From positions 10,542,001 through 10,606,000 of the forward strand of contig NC_088321.1 of the NCBI RefSeq assembly GCF_910592395.1: a stretch of 64,000 nt of DNA. The letters run 5' to 3'. Below are positions 11,463 to 24,200 of the stretch, one piece after another; the stretch's first letter is position 1; the number at the start of each line of letters is the position of its first letter. The stretch is from Lineus longissimus. Taxonomy: Eukaryota; Nemertea; Pilidiophora; Heteronemertea; Lineidae. The translations under genes and the position numbers were made by a program. A model generated the notes under the pieces. It was not told the origin of the DNA. It made no database searches and saw only the letters and a list, made by a program, of their open reading frames with translations.

Positions 11463-12470
11463 CTACGAACAGTCATGTCCAATCACCATGCGGAAGTGAT
11501 CGACGACTACCGTTTTCTTTCTGATGTAATATGTGTGAGAGAAAAGAAGAAATCCATTTGTACTGATTGCGAATATTGGTTTATCGCGAGCTAGACCCCG
11601 CACTTGGAAACATGGAACTCTTGTCCAATTCATCAAAGTGTTGTCCTCTCTAAATGACAACCTAAAAAATAAGAGGCATTGATATTTTCCTTTTTTCCTC
11701 TGTTGGAAAAGTAAGAATCCGCTGTTGACATTATCCCATGTCCCATAATAGTTTTTTCTTTCATTTAACTTATGCGTGTGAATCAGTTTGCAATAACCTT
11801 CTTTGTAGTGGAGTACAATTACTGACCTTTTCTGTATGAAATAGATAAAAATGGTTTCATTCGACCACACTGCCTTATAAGGAGGCTGGATCTGATTTCT
11901 TTCTGCTGGGACGGACGTTATGCAATTTGGATGAGTAAATGCAATATATTGTTCGGAGCGATGGTCAATTTCAAAAAGAACTAAGTCGATATCAGGCTTG
12001 CGGCGTTTGGTTGTTCTGGAAAGATTTCGAGTCCAAACTATCACATGACTCATGTCATCTGACATCACTGGGCTGCATCTTAAACCACTTATGGTGTAGT
12101 TCACAGTAACCCGAGATACAATCCTTCCGCTATAACTGTATAAATCTACAGACAACTTGCTGCCGCGAGCGGAATGTAAACAGAACACAAGCAGGTACGC
12201 GTTAAAACATGATACATCAGTGACCCGTTCTTGAAGATTAAAAAGATGTTTTTGTGTAGGAAATAAGCCTGGGTAATATGCAATCATGAAAGATGGAGGT
12301 TCAATCCATCCGGAAAGGCCACCACATGAATGTAAGAGAAAGAACTGTTTTATAGGACAGTAAACAATACACAGTATATGCCTCGGAGTAATTTTCGTCA
12401 GTCGAAACTTATGTATATGCCGAAACGTCGCGTATCTTTTTGCACCTAGATGAGAAAACGCGAAGTTTGG
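11463..12470 (-). CDS. Large open exon, function unknown
   Basis: The frame is open for 336 codons between an in-frame stop at 12471-12473 and the terminal stop at 11463; the first Met is at 12287 (274 residues). Because the frame upstream of that Met is also open and protein-like, I suspect a terminal exon with an upstream splice acceptor rather than a start at 12287. The peptide is rich in aromatic beta-strand segments (for example KAVWSNETIFIYF, SGFLLFQQ, NGFLLFSHTYY) and could be a beta-propeller such as those following F-boxes, but no family is recognised. It has four N-x-S/T sites and is single-copy in the window. Confidence 0.5.
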   Translation of the reverse strand, partial: PNFAFSHLGAKRYATFRHIHKFRLTKITPRHILCIVYCPIKQFFLLHSCGGLSGWIEPPSFMIAYYPGLFPTQKHLFNLQERVTDVSCFNAYLLVFCLHSARGSKLSVDLYSYSGRIVSRVTVNYTISGLRCSPVMSDDMSHVIVWTRNLSRTTKRRKPDIDLVLFEIDHRSEQYIAFTHPNCITSVPAERNQIQPPYKAVWSNETIFIYFIQKRSVIVLHYKEGYCKLIHTHKLNERKNYYGTWDNVNSGFLLFQQRKKGKYQCLLFFRLSFREDNTLMNWTRVPCFQVRGLARDKPIFAISTNGFLLFSHTYYIRKKTVVVDHFRMVIGHDCS

Positions 12471-12473
12471 TTA

Positions 12474-15200
12474 CTAGTGACCTTCAGCACCGTCAACACG
12501 TATCAGGTATCCGTATGTTAATACGTTTGTCGCATACGAATAAGTGATACGAATGTCAGCAATAAAAATAAAATGAGCTTCAGCTTCGACAACTCAGCCG
12601 TACGCTACTTGTGAACAGCTCAATAGATAGCTGGCAATGAAAGCGCCTCTAATTTCTCAAGAAAACTTTTTACAAACGGAAACATCTTTAAGGAAATCTA
12701 CAATATTTCTCAAACCAGATGGAAATATAACTGAAGATTCAATTTAGTTGAAAATGCAAGTTAAATTGTTCAGTATTGGGTACTACTTCCGTATTGAATA
12801 CAGTTCTTATATTTATTCGGTACCACTTGTCGTCCAAAGTACATAACTGATGACATCGTACACAAAATCGACAGGAATACGTTATACGGGCAGGAGATTC
12901 GACGGTGCTGAAAGACTTTAATATCGCATACAGCTCCCGTGGGACTTTAGGGGATGCTGCTCCCTGGAAATCCGGAGACCTATTAGTATTGACCGAGGTA
13001 ATGGCAGAGTGCGTCGGTATTCTTCCTGCTCCGCCGATAAGACCCCAAAGATTGGAAGCCAAGACTGATTTTACCCATTTTTGTCTGTCCCCACTCGTCT
13101 AGTAAAAATATTACACTTATATTATCCTTCAAAACATGAATATTCGGTCATGACTTAATGGCGTTGTTGTACGTGTTTTCCAAACGGTTATGGAATTGTC
13201 TCACCCAAACCTCTGAAGTGAAAATGAGGCTATATACATTATCTATTATGAGAGCGAAATTATGCTCACTCGGGTGTTTTAGAATTGCGGGCTTTTGCGA
13301 TTCAAGATCAGGCGAAGTCGATAATATATTGCATGGTTATTGGTGTTGGAGGCATTTGGCGTCGAGTCGTGACGAAGGACACATCCCGCACGATCGCGAT
13401 CAAGCGGATAATTCCAAGGAAGGTGCTGGGTCTATGACCCAGTTCCGTGCTTATGCAGCTCCGAAATACTTAAGTTAAAGGGCCAGCCTGGGAATAAGAT
13501 ATGTTGTTTTTGCAAACAAAACCGGCTTCCAGCTGAGCCGCAACTTCTCCGAATAAGATCATTGAAACTTCATTAAACTGAAATAAACAACGCGCTTGAA
13601 CGGGATGTAGCCTTAGACCTGCTTTAAATTCGCAAGCAACATTAGCGAAAGTCTTCAACAGATATCACGTTATTGTGATATACATCTGGCGGCGCATGGT
13701 GTCAAGTAGGGGTATTCTCCACCAGGCCAGATTCATCCCACGTCCAAGTTGTCCTTTTAAGCGGCAAGTTAAGAGTATGTTTAAGGTAGGTTTATGGCCC
13801 CTGCACTCGATCTTGTGCCCTATTCCATGCAATTTTCCGATCAGAGTGATGATACGATTCGACACTTGAGGATTTAACTACGCAAAGGTCTATTAGTCAG
13901 TATGGTCGCCGTGGATATAATTATGATAACTTTTTGTTCCTTACCTTCTATTTCCATCCAGATGTCTCCTCCGCCTGTGTTTAAATATGTACCAATCGCA
14001 TCATGATGTGATGAATGTATTGTGCAAGTGGTTTGCACTTTGCATTCAACAGTAAAACCTACCACACGTCTTTCCGAAGGTAGAAAGATGGAACACTCTA
14101 GTAGAGATCTCGTCAGAGATACCTCCTTCGTGGTGGGAAAGCCTTCCCAATGCACTGGCTCAAAGATTTTGAAAGAATTGACCATATGGAATGACAACAT
14201 AGAATACATAATCATGTGTATGTATAATGCACTGCTGAGCAGAAGAGACACGTGATGAGCCACCGTGGCCGAATGGAAGAGTTGTCCTATAGTTTCTCTG
14301 ATTATTTCAACATTGTTAGGTTCGAGAAGCTCTAGATATTTTTTTCATTTTATATTCAACAAAGTCTAATGGCTCCTCGCAAGTTTATCATTTTGAAGTA
14401 AAGTAGCAATAAAATGTGCGGGGCCTTATAAGATGTTGAAGCAGGAATGTACTTTGGGTTGGAAAAAAAAGGTATCAAATCGAACCCCCCCCCCCCAAAA
14501 ACAAAATATGCGCATGTAAACTATACTAATATAACACAAATAAAATAGCACGCTAAGACTGTGTAACGTTTTGAGCTGGCTACTCAGCCGGTGAGTCCTT
14601 GCCCTCCCTCAGCCCGATAGAAGAACTGAGGTGGACTTCGTGTGGGAAAGGTTTAAATTGTGACCAGGCCTCGTAGTCTCAGATGAAAATGACTTGAACA
14701 CTGTATGATGTGCAGATGAAACTTTTAATATTTTGAGTAGGAGCTCATCCAAACAGGGGTTCCTCTGTTGTTGGCTATTCCTGAACTGTCTTAAAATATT
14801 CCAAAACCAACTCCTAGCAACGTCAAAACAAGTTAAGTGGTATAGGCCTATAAGAGTTCAATTAGGCCTATATTTACATGACTAAATCTTACAAATAATG
14901 TTTGGCTTACAGCTCTACGGTCACATGTATAAACTATGCATATTGGCAAGGGCCTATAAATGATAGCAGGGAATACGTACAGGCTATGTAACAACTGCAA
15001 TGCTATTATATGTACCAATTTACAGTTAACTTATTTCACAATTGACTCTAACTGCAAACACTAAAATTGCTCCTTGTTTTTCTGGTGAAAATAACAAATT
15101 AAACTGTTATGTAGGCCTACAGATATAAAGCATAATCAGATTTGCTGTCCTTTCATCGGCTAATTAGTAAATTTCTTGACACCCTCACCATCACCCTCAC
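12474..15200. other. Unique non-coding stretch
   Basis: No convincing gene is seen. The stretch includes a C homopolymer (about 14487-14496), several TAGGCCTA words (14840-15120), a CACCCT-type simple stretch at about 15180 next to the breakpoint with the inverted unit, and a poor tRNA-like fold near 14257-14332. Confidence 0.5.
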
Positions 15201-15384
15201 CCTCTTAGTCAAGATTGAAAAAGAATCTTTCAAGAATCGTGTAACGATTGAACATTGAAAATTCAAAGAATACAGCACAGATACAGCTATACTTGATAAC
15301 TCTGTAACATTCATTCGAACTTTTGAACCAGGAAGAAAAAAACCCATTGTATTGTGATTGGTATTGTATTGTTAGCCCACTCCG

Positions 15385-15962
15385 GCTGAAAGGGTGGATG
15401 TCGTACTGGGTGCCGACAAATGGTACCCAGGTTCGAGATCGACTGGACAATTAGCACCCTGGGTGCCATTACACTAGACAAACTGCACCCAGCTTCTTTT
15501 TGCCTGGCTTACAGATCTTAGGGACGACGTTTCTTGCAATCTCGTTTTATCTCGCGCCGTGGTACTTGCGGCATTAGCAGTGCTCGAAATAAAAAGAACA
15601 GATAAACAGAAAAAAAACGCGTTTAGGTCTACAAGTCTTTGAAAGCACATTTCGGATATAGCCCTCCTATATACCTTTTCCGAATAAATCATCCGAAATG
15701 TGCTTTCAAAGACCTTTAGGCCTAAACGCGTTTTTTTCTGAATATCTGTTCTTTATATTTCGCGCACCGCTAATGCCACAAGTACTACGGCGCGAGATAA
15801 ACCGAGATTGCAAGAAACGTCGTCCCTAAGATCTGTAAGCCAGGCAGAGAAAAGCTGGGTGCTATATGTCTAGTGTAATGGCACCCAGGGTGCTTATTCT
15901 CCAGTCGATCTCGAACCTGGGTACCATTTGTCGGCACCCAAGACGACATCCACCCTTTCAGC
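15385..15962. mobile_element. MULE-like long-TIR element, copy 1
   Basis: Ends are GCTGAAAG and CTTTCAGC and nearly the whole 578 bp is one imperfect palindrome. The 9-bp target duplication CCCACTCCG (15376-15384 and 15963-15971) matches the uninterrupted site in other units. Two more copies lie at 32478-33023 and 52517-52783. The 9-bp duplication and long TIRs suggest Mutator-like, non-autonomous; no transposase is present. Confidence 0.85.
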
Positions 15963-16002
15963 CCCACTCCGTTCCAGTGTGAGTAAGGCTTTCAGTTCGA
16001 CG

Positions 16003-17882
16003 ATGCGCCGCCTACTTACCGTTATACATGTATTACTCCTTCAATCCATCGCCTGTGGAAGTACGGGAGACACATGTATCAACCACAGAGGTGAGTTGAT
16101 TGGAATCATTCAAGTCCCCGTCAATGAAATCAATTCGGCTCAGTCATTCCAGACCGCACAAATTAGGTGATGATATCATTCTAAATCCTATTTGGATAGT
16201 ACGACATAAATTCAAATGCTTAAAGCAATTATGTTATTGCCAAATTAACAAAGTGCGTTACGGCTGCCTGCCACATTAGGGTTGCTTGCCTGTCTCAAAT
16301 CATTTCAGAGGTTGGAGCAAAGCGTTTGGCTAGCAGGTGCCCACATTGGCCGGTGGTTGCCGTTCTAAAATTCGCATTGGACACATCACCTCTTACAAGG
16401 AAACTGATGGTACAGTTGTACATGTAGTTATAATTCATTGGAAAGCACAGCAATCAACTTTTCACATGCAATATATCATATTGCATGTGTGAAGTTACTG
16501 AGCGCCTCAAAATGGACCGGCCAGTGGATGAAAACACGCACATGTTGGAAATACTCTAGTTCACAAACCAAGACAATCTTAAACGCCTAAAAAGTCTTCC
16601 AGTCTGTTAAAAAAATTCAACATGTCCATTCTAACTCAAAACCGCGACAACATACACACTGTATGCATGTATTTTAATAATATCAATGACAATAGCTGTG
16701 ATCGCATTTTCAAGATATTGGTGCTGATTTCTACAAACGCCCAAAATGCTTATCTGAAATTCAAAATCCGAAATTCGAATTTTGAGATCCAATATCAACC
16801 AATCAGAGGAAAGCTTACAAAATGTCGAAACCAATTAGATGTCGTTTAACATTTTATTCAGTGAATGCAAACAGCCACAATCGGCACTGCGTGGTTATGC
16901 ATCAAATCATCATTAGGAGCTAGATAAGCTCGACCTGCTGTCAGGCGATTTTTTTTTATATATACGACGATGCATTCTTGATGCAATGAGGAATAAAATC
17001 GGTCAAATATATTGCATTCTTTCAAAATGATATTCTTGCTAGTCTGACTAGCTCAAAGAATCGTGCCCATCTAGGGTTTACAGCTGCAATTTAATTGAAA
17101 CATCAGTGGTCTCTTAATTTACTTTAAATTTATCCATTCTCATAACAGCAAAGTACTGAATGTTACACTTGATCTGATTGGCTAAAAGTTTCCAGCGATT
17201 AGAGATTTTGAATTTCGGATTTTTGATTCGAGAATTTCGGACTTCGGATTTCGATTAAGGCGATTCGAAACAGAACAACGTTGTGTTCCTTTGCATTTCA
17301 GACACCAGTGTGTTCTTTCTTAATGGAACTGACAGGAATATAAGGTAACTTCGCCTGTGGATTCTCCATTATTAATAAACTCTTAGACTTTGGAAGCAAA
17401 ACCGCTGCATCTTTGTTCCCTGCTCAACAGGGGAGTTAGCTTCCAATCTATCGCAATACGAAGCTACACAACCATAGGAGACCTACGTTGAGCTTCTTTT
17501 TCATCCCCATTTCCGGGCTGTAGTTCCAAGCCATCAGAATCAGTCGGGTATTAATCGGTCGCTCCACTCTACTTGAGGCTGTTTATGTTTATACATTTGG
17601 CTGTGGCTCCTTGTAAAGACTTTGTCACTTATGATCTCGGAGTTTCTCCACAGCAGTTAACAACTGTGTCTTTAAATGCTATACTTTTCAAGACACTGTA
17701 ACTCTACGATTTCAAACTCCTCCAGTGTGAAATACGGTGCAAATTACGCCAAGTCAACTTTCTTTGGTGAGGTTTTCTCATTTAATGAATGCGATCACGA
17801 GGTTGAGCTAAACAGTGATCTTCAGAAGTACGATACCGTTTCGTTTGCTCTCTACTTTCGGCGGTGTCACCATAACATACGA
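16003..17882 (+). pseudogene. Secreted LamG-PAN gene, copy C, truncated
   Basis: On the plus strand the signal-peptide exon (16003-16090, donor AGAG|GTGAGT) and the 28-nt micro-exon (16309-16336) are intact, and LamG starts at 17726 after CCTCCAG. The LamG frame stays open to about 17882 (through YFRRCHHNI) and then leaves the family sequence. The rest of LamG and PAN are absent. The copy cannot make the full protein. Confidence 0.7.
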
Positions 17883-17954
17883 CAATAGTAAGCACGTGTC
17901 ATGCTGAAGTGCTCAAATATGACCGCTATTGTTTTATCTTGCCTCATCACCATG

Positions 17955-19157
17955 CTAGATGGCTTCATCCACAACTTTCATATCTATGTGCGAGCCACAT
18001 ATCATTCCTTTTAACTCCATTCTGAAACGGTTTCCCATCAAAACGTAAAGATACGAATTCAAGGCGAAATTACAGTACTCTATAGCTATCGTAAAGTCAA
18101 GGGTGAGCCGATGAATCGCGTTGGAGAGACGCTCATCTAGAATCGGTTTCCATTTCGAGAATACGATGACTTGTGTCCTTAAAGGGGTTGAGCAGCTCAG
18201 GTACGTGAAGGAAACAATTAGCAAAGACTTCGTCACGTTTCTCTCAAGATTATTGTCACCTTTGACCTTGTTACCCAACATCTTCAAGCGATTACTAGTA
18301 GTTGTTCTGACCGTGATAATGATAGCGATATTAACAAGAAAGAGAAGAATCGCTGGCGTATATACGTTGATGGTGGTTTGTAATGTATTGAATAATACAT
18401 CTTGATCAAAGTGATACGGGCACAACCATGTAGTGTACTTCGGGTGCTTTACTCTCCAGAATGACACTACGTGGATGGCCAAAGAAAAACAAACAATGCC
18501 TAGGACGCTTAACCTTGCCCGGAACATTGTCAACCATTGTTTTGATTTCAGTGGAAACAATAGCGCGATGAGCCGACTTGCTGACATCACAACTAACAAA
18601 TGCGACGAAACGGTGGAGCAGAAATGTTGAAAGAATAGATACTGTCGACAGAAAGGACCATGGATGCCTGGCGCGGTCAGGATGGTCGGGATGACGACTA
18701 AGAGCCATCGCTGCAGGGCCCGTGTCAACAGGTAGAGACTGTCAGATATCGCGAGGAATCGCATGAACAAACAGTTGGTCGAGTGTTGATAATGCGGTTG
18801 CGACATAAGCAGCCATGAGACGATATTACCGAACACTCCCACAGGAATAATGAAAGGAGGAAAGTACACGTCCACTATATACGAAATGGTGTGGAGAATA
18901 GCCAGATGGTTAACCAGGTGATCAATAGTGAGAGGGCTTACCTGGATTGTGTTGACCTGATTTGGACTACGCGGTTTTGTGTAATTAAGATTGGAATAAC
19001 CCAATACAGTTGTGGCGTTCATGGCCGAACGTATCACATGGAAAATGTTCTTGTTAGAAATGTATCTTTGTTTGGTGTTCCGCATCATCTGTAGGAAATG
19101 CTGACCGAATGGCACGACATTAATGATTTCTGCGCACGTTTTGTGATGATGAGTCAA
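17955..19157 (-). CDS. Rhodopsin-like (class A) GPCR, single exon
   Basis: This is a 400-residue receptor with seven hydrophobic segments, uninterrupted by introns. TM1 about 96-118 has G110-N111. TM2 134-152 has LAISD with Asp139. TM3 carries Cys170 at its start and SRL (194-196) where DRY is usual, followed by FPLK. ECL2 has Cys246. TM6 308-325 ends CSTP in place of CWxP. TM7 ends N367-S-x-x-Y371, a variant of NPxxY. The long N-terminus has N-glycosylation sites (NATT, NYTK). It resembles the large peptide-receptor-like orphan families of marine invertebrates; the ligand is unknown. The altered DRY and CWxP make coupling uncertain. The start could also be Met46. Confidence 0.85.
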   Translation of the reverse strand: MTHHHKTCAEIINVVPFGQHFLQMMRNTKQRYISNKNIFHVIRSAMNATTVLGYSNLNYTKPRSPNQVNTIQVSPLTIDHLVNHLAILHTISYIVDVYFPPFIIPVGVFGNIVSWLLMSQPHYQHSTNCLFMRFLAISDSLYLLTRALQRWLLVVIPTILTAPGIHGPFCRQYLFFQHFCSTVSSHLLVVMSASRLIALLFPLKSKQWLTMFRARLSVLGIVCFSLAIHVVSFWRVKHPKYTTWLCPYHFDQDVLFNTLQTTINVYTPAILLFLVNIAIIITVRTTTSNRLKMLGNKVKGDNNLERNVTKSLLIVSFTYLSCSTPLRTQVIVFSKWKPILDERLSNAIHRLTLDFTIAIEYCNFALNSYLYVLMGNRFRMELKGMICGSHIDMKVVDEAI

Positions 19158-19654
19158 TAATGGAATAATGACTGTATTGGTCGCATCGATACCTTTAACG
19201 ACGGATCAGGAATCTGTTCAGTAGAGTTTCTCCACACAGCGAGTGAAACGTTAGAATATGAACTGACTAAATAACTCTGATGTCGACCCTGAATGCATCT
19301 TCCACAATATGCATTCGACAGGGTGCTGCGTATTATTAACTCCACCGCGCCCTCAACGCCAAATCAATGTGAAGGGAAAAACTGCCATTTTTTAAATACT
19401 ACAGAATTTGGCTTGCTCTAGTTGATACTATGTCGCATGTCAATAAAGTACCTGTGAAGCAGAAGGTAAGATGTCATTTCATGTTAAAACGGCGTGATTG
19501 CAAAAACGATTGCCACAACACACGCGGTCAGATTACTCGCTACGGTAATGAACAATTGCACATGAGTGCAGTATTCATGATTTCTTTTATGGCTCTCTCA
19601 GTTATCGTACCCGGTAATTAAATCGTGTAGTGGATGATGAAAGTTTGATAATAA
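19158..19654. other. Unique spacer between GPCR and LINE fragment
   Basis: No gene is seen. It lies upstream of the GPCR start and would hold its promoter. No clear promoter element is recognised. Confidence 0.4.
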
Positions 19655-20021
19655 TAATAATAATAATACGAGTCTTATATAGCGCAGTATCCAACCATTA
19701 ACTGGCCGCTCAAAGCGCTTGATAGGCGTCTTTAAAAAGCAAATGTTTCAGTTGTCCCTTGAAAGATAACAGAGAGCTAATGTGAAAATTGGTGGCCCGT
19801 ACACAGGTGTTAATGTGTTCTTTGAAATTGAAATCACGGTCCAAGATCACACCCACATATCTTGCAGAAACAGAAGAATATACATTTGCATCAATGATAC
19901 GGATGGCGGGGAGATTAATAGTGATGCTGAACCTGCGGGAACATTTTAGCAGAATCTCGGTCTTGTCGCCATTACAGCTAAGAAAGTTGTCAACCAACCA
20001 GAGATTTAAATCATAGTGCAT
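19655..20021 (-). mobile_element. CR1/L2-type LINE, 3' end with RT fragment
   Basis: A 103-residue minus-strand frame matches the end of a non-LTR reverse transcriptase: LWLVDNFLSCNGDKTEIL, then ARYVGVILDRDFNFKEHI, the W-x2-N-x-L-x2-N-x-DKTE and LGV-x-LD-x3-F-x2-HI blocks. The element ends at an ATT microsatellite tail (19655-19670), as CR1/L2 LINEs often do. It is 5'-truncated and dead. Confidence 0.75.
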
Positions 20022-20949
20022 GCATATAGTGCATGCATTTATGATAAAAGCACATTACTATGACCAAGAAACCATTCTCTTACGATTCGCAGCAAGTGGT
20101 TGACCCGTGAGGAGGCAGCACCTACTCAAATGTGCACTTTATTTGACATTTACTATGCGATATAAACATAACCCTAGTGTTATGAGGTGAATTATATTAA
20201 CCCGACTGAACACCATCCGGGGATTTAAGAAAACGTTTCGTTGTGGAATCGGCATTCAAGAATGGGGATAGGTTTAAGTTGACGTTTATAGAACATAAAG
20301 AAGAGTTGTTAAAGTAAAGTCGTTTAGAATCACTAATTTAAGAATAACTCGTTTGGTGGAAACTGTACAGCTTAATGGGTCAACGCCGGGGTCATGAGAC
20401 ATTTATTGCCAGTTTTTTTTTACACATCCTAAAGGTTATGTTTGTATCAAAAAACCCACACACTTTGAATAAAGTGCACATTTCAGGTATTTTAGACGAC
20501 ACTCCTTACGGGTTCCCTTAAAGGAATGGGCGGCTTAGTTGCAGTATGATTATTCTTCCTCTGATTCATCACTGAACTGATTTTCTAAACGTGTTTGATG
20601 CTTTTCCAATTTTGTTTCAGCTTTAGATAGTAGCAAAACGTGTTATTCGTTATTTCCAGTATGCACAAATCCTGGTGCGAACGACCTTTCCCACCGCGTG
20701 AGTGCACGCCTAGATCCGAGTTTACGTCACTCCGCTATTAAGATGAAACGTGATTTCCATTTACCGTCCCAATTGCGGGATCGATCTCAGCACCAAGACC
20801 TCACAGGGAAGATCATTGCACCAGGAAACGTCTTTACTGGTGCAAATTTCCATGCGGAAAGGGTCGACGCATGGAGAGCTAACTCGGGTCAAATGGGACA
20901 ACATCGGAAAAGCGCGATAATTCAGCTACCTCGAGGAGGACACAGACGA
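20022..20949. other. Unique spacer, no gene seen
   Basis: AT-rich unique DNA between the LINE remnant and unit D. Short open frames here (for example 20698-20985) look random. Confidence 0.4.
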
Positions 20950-21061
20950 GTCAATTATTCTTACGAAGACTTCAATAAAATTTAACACAATAGGTCGAAT
21001 CCTCCTCTATGGAACAAAGTTGTAACGTTGTATCCCTTGCTTTTCTGAAATGATTTTTTAC

Positions 21062-21251
21062 ATATCTTGTAAAATTTCACAACAGTTTGTGTTGATATTA
21101 AAGCTAAAGGCTTTACAGGTCTCATTGCGTGTGTTCTTGTCATAACAGTACAAGCTGCATTGTATCTTTGAACGGACAGGTCCTCTGTTATAAGATATTT
21201 CGTCAATGGAGTCAGAGTCGCCGTCTTCCTTTATGAACATCAGTCGGTTTT
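21062..21251 (-). CDS. PAN/apple-like exon, copy D
   Basis: 190 nt, the same length as in B, E, F and H. It has one extra Cys next to the last conserved Cys (NTNCCEIL, where copy B has F). Acceptor TGTATAG and donor AT|GTAAAA. Confidence 0.6.
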
Positions 21252-24200
21252 CTATACAACAAGGGTTTAAAGTTAAATTTTTCTATTACAAACAACGGGA
21301 GGGTAGATCGAGGTAAAATGAATGTCAAAATGTCCAACTGACATACTGACCACTCCACCCGAGTGGTGTGTGAGGAGACGTCAATACCGACATACTCGAC
21401 AGCAAGGAACAACTTTTATAACTCTGAAACACCTCAAACTAAAACTGTAGGTCTCAAACTAGTCTGTTTTAAAGAGACAACATTCGCAGTCAGAATGTTT
21501 GGATAAAATCCCTTTAAAATAGTTTTTGAGAATGCGTGCCATACTTACTCTCATATTTAACTGGAATGACAATGGGAAATGAGGATTCGGCGAGTGATCT
21601 GTAAAAATACCAACGATCTGATTGGCTGTGACTGAATGACTGTATTACAAAGCCGTGCCACACGGAACTGAGAACGTGCTGCCATGTTCAAGGTCTTTAT
21701 TGCCGCAGTTTCAGGTTGGGATCAGTTTCAACGGTCATATTAGCATGGTAACGAATTATATTTCGTAAGTATGCATTTGTGTACATTGGCGGAATAAATT
21801 GATTTTAGTCATTTTCGGCCAGAAAATCTTCATTTCTTGTATCAGTGTGAATTCTATATACTGCTTATTGTTGTGCGTTGTGCCATGAATAATGGATGGA
21901 AATATCCAGTAACAAAATACGGCCTGTCCAAGGTATCCTATACTAGTGTTTACAATGCTGAGGACTGAATGACAAAGCTGAACACTAACATTACTGTTGG
22001 GTTGCGAAATGATCTATTAGGGCCTGGCATGCCTGTGGTTGGCCAACATAAGTCACCAACACGTTCACTTGACGTTTGCATTTAACGTGTTGGAGGAGTT
22101 GACGCCACGTTATAGTTGGTTAAACTTGTCTTAAACTACGGATCAATGAAAACAGAAACCGGGTGTGATAGTTCAAATAGGTGAAAATGAAGGCACTAAC
22201 TCTTAACCTTCTTCAGTTAAGCTTAGCGAACTTAACCATATTTACGCCGAGCTAAAGTTAATAAAACGGACGTTAACTGACTTAATTTGTTTTGTACAAA
22301 CGTGTTTGAGCTCCAGCGCCGTAGACGTTGACGACTATGTGGACTAAAGCCTTTTCCATTGATTATTCATGGTTGGAAAAGCTACTAACTTACCGCTCTC
22401 ATAAATACTTCGAACCTCTCGTTGATTCAATAGACATGGTAAAATCATAAGGTTGGACATAGCACCGATAAAATAATGTGAATTGCAGCGTCCTCCTAGG
22501 GTGGGTAAATGACGACCAAGAAAAGTAAAGCGACCTGATCTGATTTTGACAGATTTTGGTAGCGTCCTAGCATTCAGTTTTATTCCGTCGAGGTAAATCT
22601 TATGGATATTTCTTACTATGTCCACCGTTACAACAAGAAAATACCAAACACGCGCCTTGAGTGCCTTTCCAGTTCTAGTTCCTCGCGCCCAATTCTTATG
22701 AGGTCGGTTATTACACATTACTTGTATACCATGACAGCTACTGACGTAAACGTCAAAGTGTCTTCCAGAAATACAAATTATAAATACCCATCGTCTGGTA
22801 TGGTGACGCTGCCGAAAGTAGAAAGCAAACGAAACGACATCGTTTTTCTGAAGATCAATGTTCAGCTTAACCTCATGATCACATTCATTAAATGAGAGAA
22901 CCTCACCAAAGAAAGTTGACTTGGCGTAATTTGCACCGTATTTCACACTGGAGGATTTTGAAATCGATACAATGTCATGAAAACTTCAGCATTTAAAGAC
23001 ACATTTGCTAACTGCTGTGGAGAAATTCCGATGCCATAAATGACAAAGTCTTGACACGGAGCCAGAGCCAAAGGTTTAAACATCAACAGCCTCAAGTAGA
23101 GTGACGCAACCGATTAATACCCGATTTATTCTGATGGCTTTGAACTATAGATGGAAATGGCGATGAAAAGAAGCAAAGTGTAGGTCTTCTATGGCTGTGT
23201 AGCTTCGTATTGCGGAAGACAGGAAGTGAGCTTCCCTGTTGAGCAGTGTTTCATTATTGGATGCGGGACCAAAAGGAAACAAAGATGCAGTGGTTTTGCT
23301 TCATAAGTTTATGAAAAATGGAGAATCCACAGACACAGTTACCTTATATTCCTGTCAGTTCCATTAAGAAAGAACACACTGGTGTCTGAAATGCAAAGGA
23401 ACACAACATTGTTCCATTATAAATCGCCTTAGTCAATTTTAAATTACAACTTGATTTACTAAAATTTACGAAAGCCCAGATGGTCCATCTGAAATTAGAA
23501 ATCCGGAGTCCGAAATTCTCGAATCCGAAATCGGAAATTCAAACTCACTAGTCGCTGGGAAACTTTTAGCCAATCAGATCAAGTGTAACAATCAGTACTT
23601 TGCTCTAATGACAAAAGAGGCCAATGGTTCTTCAATTAAATTGCAGCTATAACCCGACATGGGCAGGATTCTTTGAGCTAGTTAGACTAGCAAGAATATC
23701 ATTTTGAAAGAATGCAATATATTTGATCTATTTTCTACTAATCATTGCGTCAAGAATGCATCACGGTATATGTAAAATAATCACCTGACATCAGCAAGTC
23801 GAGCTGATCTAGTTTCTTACAATGATTTGATGCATATAAACGCAGTGCCGATTGCGGCCATTTTGCATTCACCGAATAAAATGTTTCACGACATCTAATT
23901 GGTTTTGAAATGTTGAAAGTTTCCCTCTGATTGGTTAATATTGATCTCAAATTTCGGATTGCGAATTTCAGATGAGTCTGCTGGGCTTCAGTAGAAATAA
24001 GCACCAATATCTTTAAATTGCGATCTCTGCTGATGTCATTGGTATTATTAAAATATACAGTGTGTATTGGATCCACTCACCAATAAGATCCCAAGCCAGA
24101 CAAAACCCGAGTTCTACTACCGCCTCGATGGGTAGAGCCTAAACAAGTATGCCTTTCGCAGCCATAAAAGGGGTGGGATATGAATGCTTATGTTGAAATT

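Larger units (their letters stand above)
15200..17882 (+). repeat. Array unit C, inverted and truncated
   Basis: This is the reverse complement of the part of the unit from about base 840 of unit A back through the signal-peptide exon, intron element and start of LamG. It is the only copy on the plus strand. The left breakpoint is next to a CACCCT-rich simple sequence. The right breakpoint is inside LamG, where the GPCR-containing unique DNA starts. Confidence 0.8.

Noticed and set aside
14257-14332. tRNA-like fold with TGGCCGAATGG and GGTTCGAGAAG
   Set aside because: B box is poor and the stems do not pair well enough.
19789-20016. Plus-strand frame
   Set aside because: Antisense shadow of the LINE reverse transcriptase.
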